This document shows, piece after piece, positions 46,505 to 57,754 of a stretch of 64,000 nucleotides of DNA. The position numbers and the translations under genes are program-made. The stretch comes from Magicicada septendecula. Taxonomy: Eukaryota > Arthropoda > Insecta > Hemiptera > Cicadidae. Below the pieces are notes generated by a model. It was given only the letters and a program-made list of their open reading frames with translations. It was not told where the DNA came from and searched no databases. The DNA lies in assembly GCA_034769895.1 (NCBI GenBank), contig CM068373.1, positions 439,623,080 through 439,687,079 on the forward strand, in the 5' to 3' direction. Each line of letters opens with the position of its first letter. Position 1 is the stretch's first letter.

Positions 46505-46939
46505 GTGGAGAGGTATTGTGAGAGAAAGAAAGTAATAGAAATTTTTACAGTAAATAGAAAGTACAGAGAATTGGTAGAAAAGTTAGGAATAGAGAGGGTG
46601 TATGAAAATAATGAATACTTACCTTGTAGTAACAATGAAATTGAAATAATAATAGGTGATGATAATAATGGTATCAAGCACTTACCTTGGGAAGTAACAG
46701 GTGTAGTGGTACAAAATTATGATGATAATTACGATAATAACAAGATTATAACATATGATCTTACTGATGTAGACAGAACCATACTCGATCATGACTTGAT
46801 ATATGATATTGAACTTGTGAATGAATATGAAATGTTTGATAATTATTATGAATATAATGTTTCTAATAATAAAATTTATTCATTAAACAATAAGATAAAT
46901 AGACCTAATATTAGGATGTTATTCAACGATGGAGGGTAG
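46505..46939 (+). CDS. Gag-like ORF2, inner copy 3
   Basis: Same protein as in copies 1 and 2, in the -1 frame relative to ORF1. Confidence 0.45.
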   Translation: MERYCERKKVIEIFTVNRKYRELVEKLGIERVYENNEYLPCSNNEIEIIIGDDNNGIKHLPWEVTGVVVQNYDDNYDNNKIITYDLTDVDRTILDHDLIYDIELVNEYEMFDNYYEYNVSNNKIYSLNNKINRPNIRMLFNDGG

Positions 46940-49097
46940 ATTGTTTAATTGTGTAATGAACATTTAATATATGTGAAAAGTGGTATTGAATTGGACTGCA
47001 TATGGACTGATTTCGATTAATGACAAAATAATGTGTTTGGATTGTATATTTTTTATTGTTTTATATGTATTTATATCAATGTATTTATGTTTTTGATGTT
47101 GTGTATTACAGGTATATTTTGTGTACACCAGGTATTATGTATTGTTTTAACAATTAACATGTTTTTGTTTAACTAAACAAGTTTAAATAATTGAATAATA
47201 ATTAAAGATTATTACTCTTAATTACTGAATTAATATGGTACAAAAGAAAGTTGTACTAACTGAAGTTGTAAATTGTCATAGAAGTTTCTAATGAAGTTAA
47301 ATTATTATTTAAGTTGTAATGAGGTAATCCCTAATGAATAATAATAAATGATTAAGTATAAACATATATTTGCAGATTGAGATGTACTGTTATGAGTAGG
47401 TGAGAGATAAGTTTTATGCAATGGTCAATGATTACAGTAAGGTAGGATGTTTAAAAAGGGATAGAGCCTAGGTGTATTAACATAGAGACAGGTGAGTTAT
47501 TCAATTAATGTAAATGGAGTCAGATAGTTAAGAATGTTGAAGTAAATAATATAAAGAGAATATTAGATATTTTAGGGACACAGTAGTTAGTGATTATTTG
47601 TAGAGGTGAGTAAAGTAAAGGTTAAACATATATTTGTTGTTGATGATATTTTGTAGTGGGGGTGAGGTGATAAGGAGTAGCCAACGTATAGCGTTGTGGC
47701 AGGTAATAGCGTAGTTTAAGGGAGTGTTTGCCGAATTTTTGGAAGGGCAAAAGATTATGAATGTATATAGCCAGTTAGGGAACACCCATCTCTGTACAAA
47801 GACGCGCGGTGCTATAGGATTTATCGTCGGAATGAAATTAGTAAAGGTGTTTATAATTGAGAAATTGGTGTCAGGATAGGTAAATTTGGTTGTCAGGATA
47901 GGTAAATTTGGTTGTTAGTTAGAAGAAAGGTGAGTAAGAATATTATAATAAGTAAAAGTATAGTGAATACAGGAGTCACCCTGGCTAAACAAGGATTAGA
48001 AGGTGAAAGGTTAGGTAGTCAGGTAGGTAGAAAGTTCAGAGTAGAAGGGAAGTAGGAAATGAATAATGAAATAATAATAATATAGTATGAATATTAATAA
48101 TAAATTTGAAATAAATATTAATAATTATAATAAATAATTGATGGCGAATTAATGAACGTTTAGAATTATTTATTAACTAATTGAAATTGTAACTTAAATG
48201 ATTTAAATGCAACTTGAAATAGATAAACTGTGCAAATCTTAATCAAGATTAAATATGAATTAACTATTTCAATGTATTACTGTATTATGTTATGAAATTT
48301 TAACATGATGTATAGGAAATAGTGTGTGTGGAGGAGAAAGAGGGGTAAATATTGTTAACAGCGCCAATTATTACCTGTTAATAATAACAATAATAATAAT
48401 ATTAATTTCAATAAGATTTTATTAATAATTTTTTTTGCTATAAAATGTTTTATCCATGTTTGAGTAATATTTGGGAGATTTATATGGGGATTAGCATGTT
48501 TCTTTTATAATTAAATTAAATTCTTTTTCATATCAATATTTGTTTCTTTTATAATTACATTAATTATGAAACAGAAAGAGTTAATTATTATCGATGGGAA
48601 TCGAAACAATTTTTACAATTCAGGGTAGTCCATGAAGAGAATGGCAATTCTATGTAATTCTTGTATGTTACATTTTTTGTATTCATATTTTTAGTAGTTC
48701 AAGCAAACCCAGTGCTTATTAACACAAACCAGCACATAGCTAAGGGGAACCCGATCAGTTAAGGATAGAGTAATTTACCAAGCCACTATTTTGATATTTT
48801 AATTTATTGTTTCAGTGTTTGGTGATGTTATGACGGCGGTCCTGAGCTGGCCAGCGCGTCAGAGCAGGGGCGTTACGCGCCTAATTGGCCTTATGGTGTT
48901 GGGATCTCGAAGGAGAAGGCCAGTAAGGTCATGCAGATTCTGTCATCGTCATCAGACCACGGGAGAGTTATTGATTTTCTTTTATATAAATTGTAAAGGG
49001 GTTGCGGCGACATATCCCGGCTGATCCCTTTAGGAAGTATGAATGTGTCAATGAAAGTTTTTATGCTTCGGCACAAAATCTTTCATTGAGGGGGTTT
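46940..49097 (+). other. inner copy 3, 3' non-coding internal DNA
   Basis: Almost the same as copy 2, including the block missing from copy 1. The exon-like block begins at about 48816, again with the extra base. Confidence 0.6.
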
Positions 49098-50169
49098 TGT
49101 GATGGTACAATTCTGGTACAATACTAAATTTATAAAAACATGGTACAAAAGACCATAATTATTGTATTCATTTATTTTTAACCATTATTTGGTAATAATT
49201 ATTTAAATATTTCATAATCCCTGTAAAGCTGTGGTGAGTGGACTATATAACTATTTTATAAAACGCAAATGTGAATTGACAGGATTCTGACCGTTTTCAT
49301 TGCAAAACGACAAACACAGCAAAAAACGTATGTAACATATAGCGATAAAGTGCCTAGCCCTGATGACGTCAGTGGTAAGGAATGCATATTTCCGTAAACA
49401 ACTCAAGGCTTGGCTATATGAACAAAAGCCTGATGACGTCGCTTTTACCCCACCTACGCAATGTGAAACAAAGACTGTGTGTCATTTCATCCGGAAGCGT
49501 GAACGTAGCCGGCCGGCAAAAAGGTTCACCAAGTGTGAATATTAACTTTTACACCACCAAAAGTGGATTAAAACAGTGTTGTGGTAAATATAATACTTCA
49601 AGATGTGACCGGTAGCAATCCGCGAACTCGCGGTGTGCGACGTTCGTAAACGGCAGCTAAGTATTAGCTATCCAAAATCTTTTACAAATTCATAATGACC
49701 AATTCAAAATCTTTAAAAGAGCTCATTTATTAAAATTGTACCAGAGAATGAGAGAGAGAGAGAGAGAGTGCGAGGGAGAGAGTGACTTAAATCATGCTGG
49801 GTTGTGCGAACTATATATATGTTTAATGTTTAATAATCACATATATATGTTTAATGTGTAGGTATTTTGGAGGGTTTGATGTTTGCTAAACGCCCCATGG
49901 CGTAATATGTACGTAGTCTTTTGGAAAATAAATTGGCTAATATCATTTGGTAAAAATTTTAACAAGGTATTATTATTTCTCATAACAATTTCCGCTACTC
50001 AAGAGTTCGCTTAAACGAATTCCTGCCCTATAGTAACTTTTAAAGGTAAGTAAAACTACAAGTCATTTACGTCTATATTTACTTTCTTGCAAATCAAGAT
50101 GGCGCCCGACCTTTGAAATTAAATTAAATTAAAGCAAAGACGTTATATCGTATATTTTATTTTATAACA
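49098..50169 (+). repeat. inner LTR 4
   Basis: 1072 bp. Ends with the canonical AACA, as LTR 5 does. Shares AGAGTTCGC with LTR 5 against AGAGTTTGC in LTRs 1-3. It lacks one TTTAATG unit near 49850. Confidence 0.93.
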
Positions 50170-50342
50170 AATGACGCTTTCCGACCAGGGACTCTACATA
50201 TAATGTTATGTGGGTAAGCCTACGAAGAGAGCGGAAAAGTTATCTGAGGTAATAAACACAATTTAAATACGTAAACATAATCCAACTTTTACGAGGTTAT
50301 GTTATAAGATTGTATGCATGCGTGTATTATAAAAAAGCAAAA

Positions 50343-50945
50343 ATGAGTACTACAGCTGCTTTGATGCAGCTATTATTAAATAAATTTGATGAACAGAGTG
50401 TAAAATTCGATGAAAAATTTACTAATTTAAATGACAAATTTGATGAGCAGAAAAATGAAATCAGAAATAATTTTGATATTAAGTTTAACAAAATAAAGAA
50501 TGAAATTAAAAACCGTAACACTAATCTTATTAGGCAATGTGATATAGTAATTTCAAAGTTGGATGAGCAATTAATCCAAATAGAGAATCAGAAGGTGAGT
50601 AGTAGTGAAAATATGACGAAAAACGAAGTACTGATTAATAAAGTGATATTAGAAAATGATAATGAAAGTATTATGAGTGATTATGAGTGTATTGAGTCAC
50701 AGAGAGAGTTTGGAGAAAGTATTTTTGTTAAAGGGGTGCAGGGGTTAGAATTTTCTTTTGATGTTGTGTTAGGGGGTGAAGAAAAGTCTTCACGTATTTT
50801 TAATAAGGACGAGAGTTCCTTAAATTTATATTTGGGAGACGAAAGGTCTACAAATAAAGTTCCTTGGTGTTTTTGTGTACCTCATAAGTGGTGCAGTAAT
50901 TTTGAGTTAGTGACCCCTGCATATTTGGAGAGAGAGAGAGTGTAA
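50343..50945 (+). CDS. coiled-coil Gag-like ORF1, inner copy 4
   Basis: The most distinct copy: Leu for Trp in SKLDEQ, Val in FELVTP, and Glu in MTKNEVL. The frame otherwise matches and ends at the same place, so the break with ORF2 predates the amplification. Confidence 0.6.
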   Translation: MSTTAALMQLLLNKFDEQSVKFDEKFTNLNDKFDEQKNEIRNNFDIKFNKIKNEIKNRNTNLIRQCDIVISKLDEQLIQIENQKVSSSENMTKNEVLINKVILENDNESIMSDYECIESQREFGESIFVKGVQGLEFSFDVVLGGEEKSSRIFNKDESSLNLYLGDERSTNKVPWCFCVPHKWCSNFELVTPAYLERERV

Positions 50946-50983
50946 TTTGGTGTTATGGTGAGAAATATATTAAGAGAGAATGT

Positions 50984-51418
50984 GTGGAGAGGTATTGTGA
51001 GAGAAAGAAAGTAATAGAAATTTTTACAGTAAATAGAAAGTACAGAGAATTGGTAGAAAAGTTAGGAATAGAGAGGGTGTATGAAAATAATGAATACTTA
51101 CCTTGTAGTAACAATGAAATTGAAATAATAATAGGTGATGATAATAATGGTATCAAGCACTTACCTTGGGAAGTAACAGGTGTAGTGGTACAAAATTATG
51201 ATGATAATTACGATAATAACAAGATTATAACATATGATCTTACTGATGTAGACAGAACCATACTCGATCATGACTTGATATATGATATTGAACTTGTGAA
51301 TGAATATGAAATGTTTGATAATTATTATGAATATAATGTTTCTAATAATAAAATTTATTCATTAAACAATAAGATAAATAGACCTAAGATTAGGATGTTA
51401 TTCAACGATGGAGGGTAG
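50984..51418 (+). CDS. Gag-like ORF2, inner copy 4
   Basis: Identical to the others except Lys for Asn near the end (NRPKIRM). It is in the -1 frame relative to ORF1. Confidence 0.45.
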   Translation: MERYCERKKVIEIFTVNRKYRELVEKLGIERVYENNEYLPCSNNEIEIIIGDDNNGIKHLPWEVTGVVVQNYDDNYDNNKIITYDLTDVDRTILDHDLIYDIELVNEYEMFDNYYEYNVSNNKIYSLNNKINRPKIRMLFNDGG

Positions 51419-53293
51419 ATTGTTTAATTGTGTAATGAACATTTAATATATGTGAAAAGTGGTATTGAATTGGACTGCATATGGACTGATTTCGATTAAT
51501 GACAAAATAATGTGTTTGGATTGTATATTTTTTATTGTTTTATATGTATTTATATCAATGTATTTATGTTTTTGATGTTGTGTATTACAGGTATATTTTG
51601 TGTACACCAGGTATTATGTATTGTTTTAACAATTAACATGTTTTTGTTTAACTAAACAAGTTTAAATAATTGAATAATAATTAAAGATTATTACTCTTAA
51701 TTACTGAATTAATATGGTACAAAAGAAAGTTGTACTAACTGAAGTTGTAAATTGTCATAGAAGTTTCTAATGAAGTTAAATTATTATTTAAGTTGTAATA
51801 AGGTAATCCCTAATGAATAATAATAAATGATTAAGTATAAACATATATTTGCAGATTGAGATGTACTGTTATGAGTAGGTGAGAGATAAGTTTTATGCAA
51901 TGGTCAATGATTACAGTAAGGTAGGATGTTTAAAAAGGGATAGAGCCTAGGTGTATTAACATAGAGACAGGTGAGTTATTCAATTAATGTAAATGGAGTC
52001 AGATAGTTAAGAATGTTGAAGTAAATAATATAAAGAGAATATTAGATATTTTAGGGACACAGTAGTTAGTGATTATTTGTAGAGGTGAGTAAAGTAAAGG
52101 TTAAACATATATTTGTTGTTGATGATATTTTGTAGTGGGGGTGAGGTGATAAGGAGTAGCCAACGTATAGCGTTGTGGCAGGTAATAGCGTAGTTTAAGG
52201 GAGTGTTTGCCGAATTTTTGGAAGGGCAAAAGATTATGAATGTATATAGCCAGTTAGGGAACACCCATCTCTGTACAAAGACGCGCGGTGCTATAGGATT
52301 TATCGTCGGAATGAAATTAGTAAAGGTGTTTATAATTGAGAAATTGGTGTCAGGTTAGGTAAATTTGGTTGTCAGGATAGGTAAATTTGGTTGTTAGTTA
52401 GAAGAAAGGTGAGTAAGAATATTATAATAAGTAAAAGTATAGTGAATACAGGAGTCACCCAGACTAAACAAGGATTAGAAGGTGAAAGGTTAGGTAGTCA
52501 GGTAGGTAGAAAGTTCAGAGTAGAAGGGAAGTAGGAAATGAATAATGAATTAATAATAATATAGTATGAATATTAATAATAAATTTGAAATAAATATTAA
52601 TAATTATAATAAATAATTGATGGCGAATTAATGAACGTTTAGAATTATTCATTAACTAATTGAAATTGTAACTTAAATGATTTAAATGCAACTTTAAATA
52701 GATAAAATGTGCAAATCTTAATCAAGATTAAATATGAATTAACTATTTCAATGTATTACTGTATTATGTTATGAAATTTTAACATGATGTATAGGAAATA
52801 GTGTGTGTGGAGGAGAAAGAGGGGTAAATATTGTTAACAGCGCCAATTATTACCTGTTAATAATAACAATAATAATAATATTAATTTCAATAAGATTTTA
52901 TTAATAATTTTTTTGCTATAAAATGTTTTATCCATGTTTGAGTAATATTTGGGAGATTTATATGGGGATTTCCATGTTTCTTTTATAATTAAATTAAATT
53001 CTTTTTCATATCAATATTTGTTTCTTTTATAATTACATTAATTATGAAACAGAAAGAGTTAATTATTATCGATGGGAATCGAAACAATTTTTACAATTCA
53101 GGGTAGTCCATGAAGAGAATGGCAATTCTATGTAATTCTTGTATGTTACATTTTTTGTATTCATATTTTTAGTAGTTCAAGCAAACCCAGTGCTTATTAA
53201 CACAAACCAGCACATAGCTAAGGGGAACCACATCAGTTAAGGATAGAGTAATTTACCAAGCCACTATTTTGATATTTTAATTTATTGTTTCAG
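51419..53293 (+). other. inner copy 4, 3' non-coding internal DNA
   Basis: Carries the extra AT-rich block of copies 2 and 3 but the single-base variants of copy 1 (CACCCAGAC, ATTTCCATG, ACTTTAAATAG). It is therefore a mosaic. Confidence 0.6.
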
Positions 53294-53439
53294 TGTTTGG
53301 TGATGTTTGACGGCGGTCCTGAGCTGGCCAGTGCGTCAGAGCAGGGGCGTTACGCGCCTAACTGGCCTTATGGTGTTGGGATCTCGAAGGAGAAGTCCAG
53401 TAAGGTCATGCAGGTTCTGTCATCGTCATCAGACCACGG
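53294..53439 (+). other. conserved exon-like block, inner copy 4 (open version)
   Basis: 146 nt between acceptor TTTATTGTTTCAG and donor GTGAGT (53440). If joined to the ORF1 donor at 50594 the phase is correct. The frame then stays open for 48 codons (CLVMFDGGPELASASEQGRY, then SKEKSSKVMQVLSSSS), with TGA overlapping the donor. Copies 1-3 have an extra base that closes this frame. The outer element (55598-55745) keeps acceptor and donor, with GGPELACASEQERYAP in one frame. The peptide is not recognised. Confidence 0.45.
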
Positions 53440-53574
53440 GTGAGTTATTGATTTTCTTTTATATAAATTGTAAAGGGGTTGTGGCGACATATCCTGGCTG
53501 ATCCCTTTAGGAAGTATGAATGTGTCAATGAAAGTTTTTATGCTTCGGCAGAAAATCTTTCATTGAGGGGGTTT

Positions 53575-54655
53575 TGTGATGGTACAATTCTGGTACAATA
53601 CTAAATTTATAAAAACATGGTACAAAAGACCATAATTATTGTATTCATTTATTTTTAACCATTATTTGGTAATAATTATTTAAATATTTCATAATCCCTG
53701 TAAAGCTGTGGTGAGTGGACTATATAACTATTTTATAAAACGCAAATGTGAATTGACAGGATTCTAACCGTTTTCATTGCAAAACGACAAACACAGCAAA
53801 AAACGTATGTAACATATAGCGATAAAGTGCCTAGCCCTGATGACGTCAGTGGTAAGGAATGCATATTTCCGTAAACAACTCAAGGCTTGGCTATATGAAC
53901 AAAAGCCTGATGACGTCGTTTTTACCCCACCTACGCAATGTGAAACAAAGACTGTGTGTCATTTCATCCGGAATCGTGAACGTAGCCGGCCGGCAAAAAG
54001 GTTCACCAAGTGTGAATATTAACTTTTACACCACCAAAAGTGGATTAAAACAGTGTTGTGGTAAATATAATACTTCAAGATGTGACCGGTAGCAATCCGC
54101 GAACTCGCGGTGTGCGACGTTCGTAAACGGCAGCTAAGTATTAGCTATCCAAAATCTTTTACAAATTCATAATGACCAATTCAAAATCTTTAAAAGAGCT
54201 CATTTATTAAAATTGTACCAGAGAATGAGAGAGAGAGAGAGAGAGAGTGCGAGGGAGAGAGTGACTTAAATCATGCTGGGTTGTGCGAACTATATATATG
54301 TTTAATGTTTAATAATCACATATATATGTTTAATGTTTAATGTGTAGGTATTTTGGAGGGTTTGATGTTTGCTAAACGCCCCATGGCGTAATATGTACGT
54401 AGTCTTTTGGAAAATAAATTGGGTAATATCATTTGGTAAAAATTTTAACAAGGTATTATTATTTCACATAACAATTTCCGCTACTCAAGAGTTCGCTTAA
54501 ACGAATTCCTGCCCTATAGTAACTTTTAAAGGTAAGTTAAACTACAAGTCATTTACGTCTATATTTACTTTCTTGCAAATCAAGATGGCGCACGACCTTT
54601 GAAATTAAATTAAATTAAAGCAAAGACATTATATCGTATATTTTATTTTATAACA
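53575..54655 (+). repeat. inner LTR 5 (terminal)
   Basis: 1081 bp with canonical CA end at 54655, followed directly by the GAGG duplication. It has several private substitutions (for example GGAATCGTGAACG, and CGCACGACC for CGCCCGACC). Confidence 0.93.
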
Positions 54656-55877
54656 GAGGTAATAGAAATTTCACTTAAAGAAGTGAACGGTATAAATAGA
54701 ATTAATGTTGATGGGGGTTGTTATGGAGAGATTGGTGCCATAATATGTAAATCTGGTTGTTAGTAGTGGTTGTTAGAGAAAAAAAAGGGGTGAGTACTTA
54801 GATAGATAAATGCCAAAATAAGATATAGATAATAGTGAATAATAGAGAGTCACCCAAACTAGATAAGTATTGATGAAAAGGTTAGAAAAAGAAAATTCAT
54901 AGTAGAAAGGTGATATAACAGAAAGGTTAATAATAAACTTGAAATTTTTTATAGAATCTCATTGTAACAAATGTTAAATAGTTAAATGTTAAATAATTAA
55001 AAGTTGATATAAAAGAATGGTAAAGAGTTAATAGAGAGTTGATAATAATAATGTTATAAAGTTTTGATACAAGTTGTGTAAATGAAAATTGTTTAATGTA
55101 AATGTAACAATGTTAATGTGTAATGTTCAGTGTTTTATTATGTTGTATTGATATTGTTATTGAACATACAAATATCGTTCTGATTCTGTTGCAAAAAAAT
55201 ATGAGTATCGTTAAAGCTGAGTAAAGAAAGTTTAAATAAGTTAGTGTCTGCCATAAACAAATTGTGTTGAATTTTATATGATACAGATAGTTGTTGTTGC
55301 TTTGAAAATTAAAATTTAGTTTTATGTGTTATGCTTAATATAAGAATATGTTTTCTTGTGGTGAGGGAAATAAGTTAATATTGACTGGAGTCGGAAAGCT
55401 TTAATGAATGTAGGAATGTTGAAAAGGGAAATGGATTTTCTATTCTAAATCTTGTGTGTTTATATTATGAAAGAATTTTAGAGTTAAGCAAACCAATGCC
55501 TCTAAACACAAACCAACGCAGCTAAGGGGAGCCATATCAGTTGTGGATATGGGAATATATAAGGCCACTATTTTAAATTTTATATTCAATGTTTCAGAGT
55601 TTAGTGATGTTGTGACGGTGGTCCTGAGCTGGCCTGTGCGTCAGAGCAGGAACGTTACGCACCTGATGGCCTTGCGGTGTTTAGGGATCTCACATGAGAA
55701 GTCCAGTAAGGTCATGCAGGTACGATCATCATCATTGGACCAAGGGTAAGTGATTAAATTTTTTTGCAAACACTACAGGGGGTTGTGGCGGCATATCTGA
55801 GCTGATCCCTTTAGGAAGTGTGAATGAGTCAATGAGAGTTTTTATGCTTCGGCATAAAACCTCTCATTGAGGGGGTT
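54656..55877 (+). other. outer element, internal DNA right of the insertion
   Basis: Begins with the second GAGG and continues the purine-rich non-coding part of the outer element. From 55490 it is clearly homologous to the 3' end of the inner units: acceptor TTTCAG at 55592-55597, GC-richer block 55598-55745, donor GTAAGT at 55746, then a terminal block around GCTGATCCCTTTAGGAAGT and the polypurine tract GAGGGGG at 55869-55875. An open frame at 55543-55749 overlaps the block but is not convincing as a gene by itself. Confidence 0.75.
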
Positions 55878-57066
55878 TGTGACGGTACCAAACGTCTGTC
55901 TTAGAAATTATGGTACCAGGAAATATTTTATTGTAAATTTATGGTATTTTCAAATATAAAAACATGGTTATGGCAAATCTCTCAATAATTAACAACACGA
56001 CGCAGTTTCATCAGTGTAGATCGGTTCCAAGGTCACGGCCTACATGCGTTCGGCCACATACAGTATACAAAACCAATTGAAAAAACAATGATCAGACGGA
56101 GAAAACTAGTAAAAACGTCATGAGTGTGACGCAAAACAACGGCGTCAGACGGATGAAACAAAAGACGGTGACGACATGACACACACACACACACATACGT
56201 AGAAATTGCGTATGGTCAGTCCCCAGTCTTCATACACCAGTGAGAGCGTATACACGTTCAATTGTTGGCTGGCAAGTTAACGCAAGCAGAAGTGCTTTAA
56301 AATTAAAAAAAAATGTAATAAAAAATGTAATTAAACCAGTGAACAGTTAAACAATGAAGTAAATTAAATTCAGTGCACTCAGAAACAGACAAACTGTAAG
56401 TTAGGCCGAACATCTGCCACCAAGTATGGAAATCGCCTGAGGAGCCACAATTACCACGACATTGCAGGGAAGTTTCAAAATTCAAAATTATAGTAATCAT
56501 GAATGAGCTCAAAAAATTTTAATTAATTAACCATGTACCAATAATCGATGTATGATATGTAAAAATGAGCGCGTGAATGTGAAGGAATGCCGGCATCTAA
56601 ACCATATTCTGAGGTGTTGGTTTGTGTTTGTGTTTTCAACATAAGTAAACGTAATAAGTAAATTTAAAGTTAACACTGCAGTTTAATAAAATGATCTTGT
56701 ATGAAGGTAATACAAGAGATAATTTAATATTAAAATGAGATGTGGATATGCTTAGAAGGCGGAAGTAGTAGCGACGCCATTTTGTTAAATTATTATGTAG
56801 AGGAGGTGACTCCATATTGTTTATTGAAAAGTGACAACTGCAAATTTGAATAAACCACAAGTCTGATTATTTCAATGCCGTTTAAATTATTATTTCAAAA
56901 ACCCGACTGTCTCTGCCTTTCGTTTAACGAAGCACTGGACCCGATTGATAAAATTAGTGTTGGTGGTAAACCCACGTGTTCATACCGGATGTACGGTAAG
57001 TACAATGCTAATTACGATTATTAAAATAAATAATAACATAAAATTATAAAAAGGTGTATATTAACA
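55878..57066 (+). repeat. 3' LTR of the outer element
   Basis: 1189 bp, TGTGACGGTACC … TTAACA. Differs from the 5' LTR by scattered substitutions, a 5-bp deletion (TATAG) near 56065 and length changes in A and CA runs. Followed by GTTG at 57067-57070. Confidence 0.92.
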
Positions 57067-57070
57067 GTTG

Positions 57071-57522
57071 ACTTTTTAATACCACGTTCATTATTCTATC
57101 CATTTTTATCTTTTCTTCAGTTTTCCTTAAAAACTTCATGTTCTGTGCTGAATACTTGGCTTACGTTTGTCAGAAAGCACTAACGATTAACTTCCATACA
57201 TAATCGATGGCCTAACTACTTTCTCAAATACCTCAGACTTAATTTCTTCTTGTATATGCCACTTCAATAAAAATGTATTTTTTTTAAATATAAGAAATGG
57301 TTTTCCCACTTGTTCTAATACTTCATTCACCTCTTCATCTAATTTGTAACCAGTTATACCACTCTTTAATTTGTGTAATCCCCACTGTATCACTGCCAAG
57401 AGCCTACAGAATCTTATGAATTGTCTTACTTTGAATATCACCAAGCTTTCATTAATAAATGATACAGTAATTATTACAATAAAATAAGCAGCAAATAATA
57501 AGGGCTGTTTTACATTTTTTTC
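57071..57522. other. intron DNA, possible non-LTR scrap
   Basis: The minus frame at 57187-57444 (QWGLHKLKSGITGY; EEIKSEVFEKVVRPSIMYGS) resembles the end of a non-LTR RT, where …VxPxxxYGS is a common block. That is the only evidence, so this is a weak call. Confidence 0.35.
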
Positions 57523-57580
57523 CTGTAATAAATTAATTTACTTTCAATAATCCCCCTTGTGACTTGCTTATAAATCTCTT

Positions 57581-57620
57581 CTATTACGCGTTTCGGAGAC
57601 TATGCTCCATCTTCAGATAG
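57581..57620 (-). ncRNA. hammerhead ribozyme in PLE repeat
   Basis: Minus strand: CTAT (stem I), CTGAAGA plus T, stem II GGAG/CTCC around CATAGT, GAAA, minimal stem III AC-GC-GT, residue 17 A, then ATAG (stem I). Stem I has 4 bp and all core positions fit a type I hammerhead. Confidence 0.7.
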
Positions 57621-57754
57621 TAAAATAAAAAATAAAACTATATCACTCTTTTGAGATCGTTACATAATAAAAATGTCAATTTGCATATGAACTGTACGCG
57701 ATGTTGGGTGCGCACCCGTTCAAGTTCAATCTGCCACTGAGCTGTTATTACTTT

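Larger units (their letters stand above)
35601..54655 (+). mobile_element. tandem array of a nested non-autonomous LTR element (5 LTRs, 4 internals)
   Basis: The LTRs start at 35601, 40120, 44607, 49098 and 53575, so the periods are 4519, 4487, 4491 and 4477 bp. Between them lie four internal regions of about 3.4 kb, each with primer-binding site, coiled-coil ORF, conserved 3' block and purine tract. Copies are nearly identical: a few differences per kb plus GA-run length. One GAGG duplication outside shows one integration, with multiplication in place or integration of a multimer. No pol genes are present in any unit. Confidence 0.95.
32291..57066 (+). mobile_element. outer non-autonomous LTR retroelement, split by a nested element
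   Basis: Two 1.19-kb direct LTRs (32291-33483, 55878-57066) with TG…CA ends, a primer-binding site after the first, a purine tract before the second, and GTTG duplicated outside. Without the nested array and its duplicated GAGG it would be about 5.7 kb. The LTRs differ by roughly 15-20 substitutions plus small indels by eye (about 1-2%). There is no protease, RT, RNase H or integrase, so it must have been mobilised by another element. It lies inside the last intron of a host gene, antisense to it. Confidence 0.92.

Noticed and set aside
35601..54655. Satellite DNA or segmental duplication of a host locus
   Set aside because: Unit borders coincide with LTR ends TG…CA, primer site and purine tract, and the array is bracketed by one 4-bp duplication, so it is an LTR-element array.
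32291..57066. CRISPR-like or prokaryotic repeat system
   Set aside because: The window is eukaryotic (introns, LINEs, mariner, PLE), and the repeats are kilobase LTRs with retroelement signals.
32291..57066. Endogenous retrovirus with env or pol
   Set aside because: No protease, RT, integrase or membrane glycoprotein frame was found on either strand in the outer or inner element.
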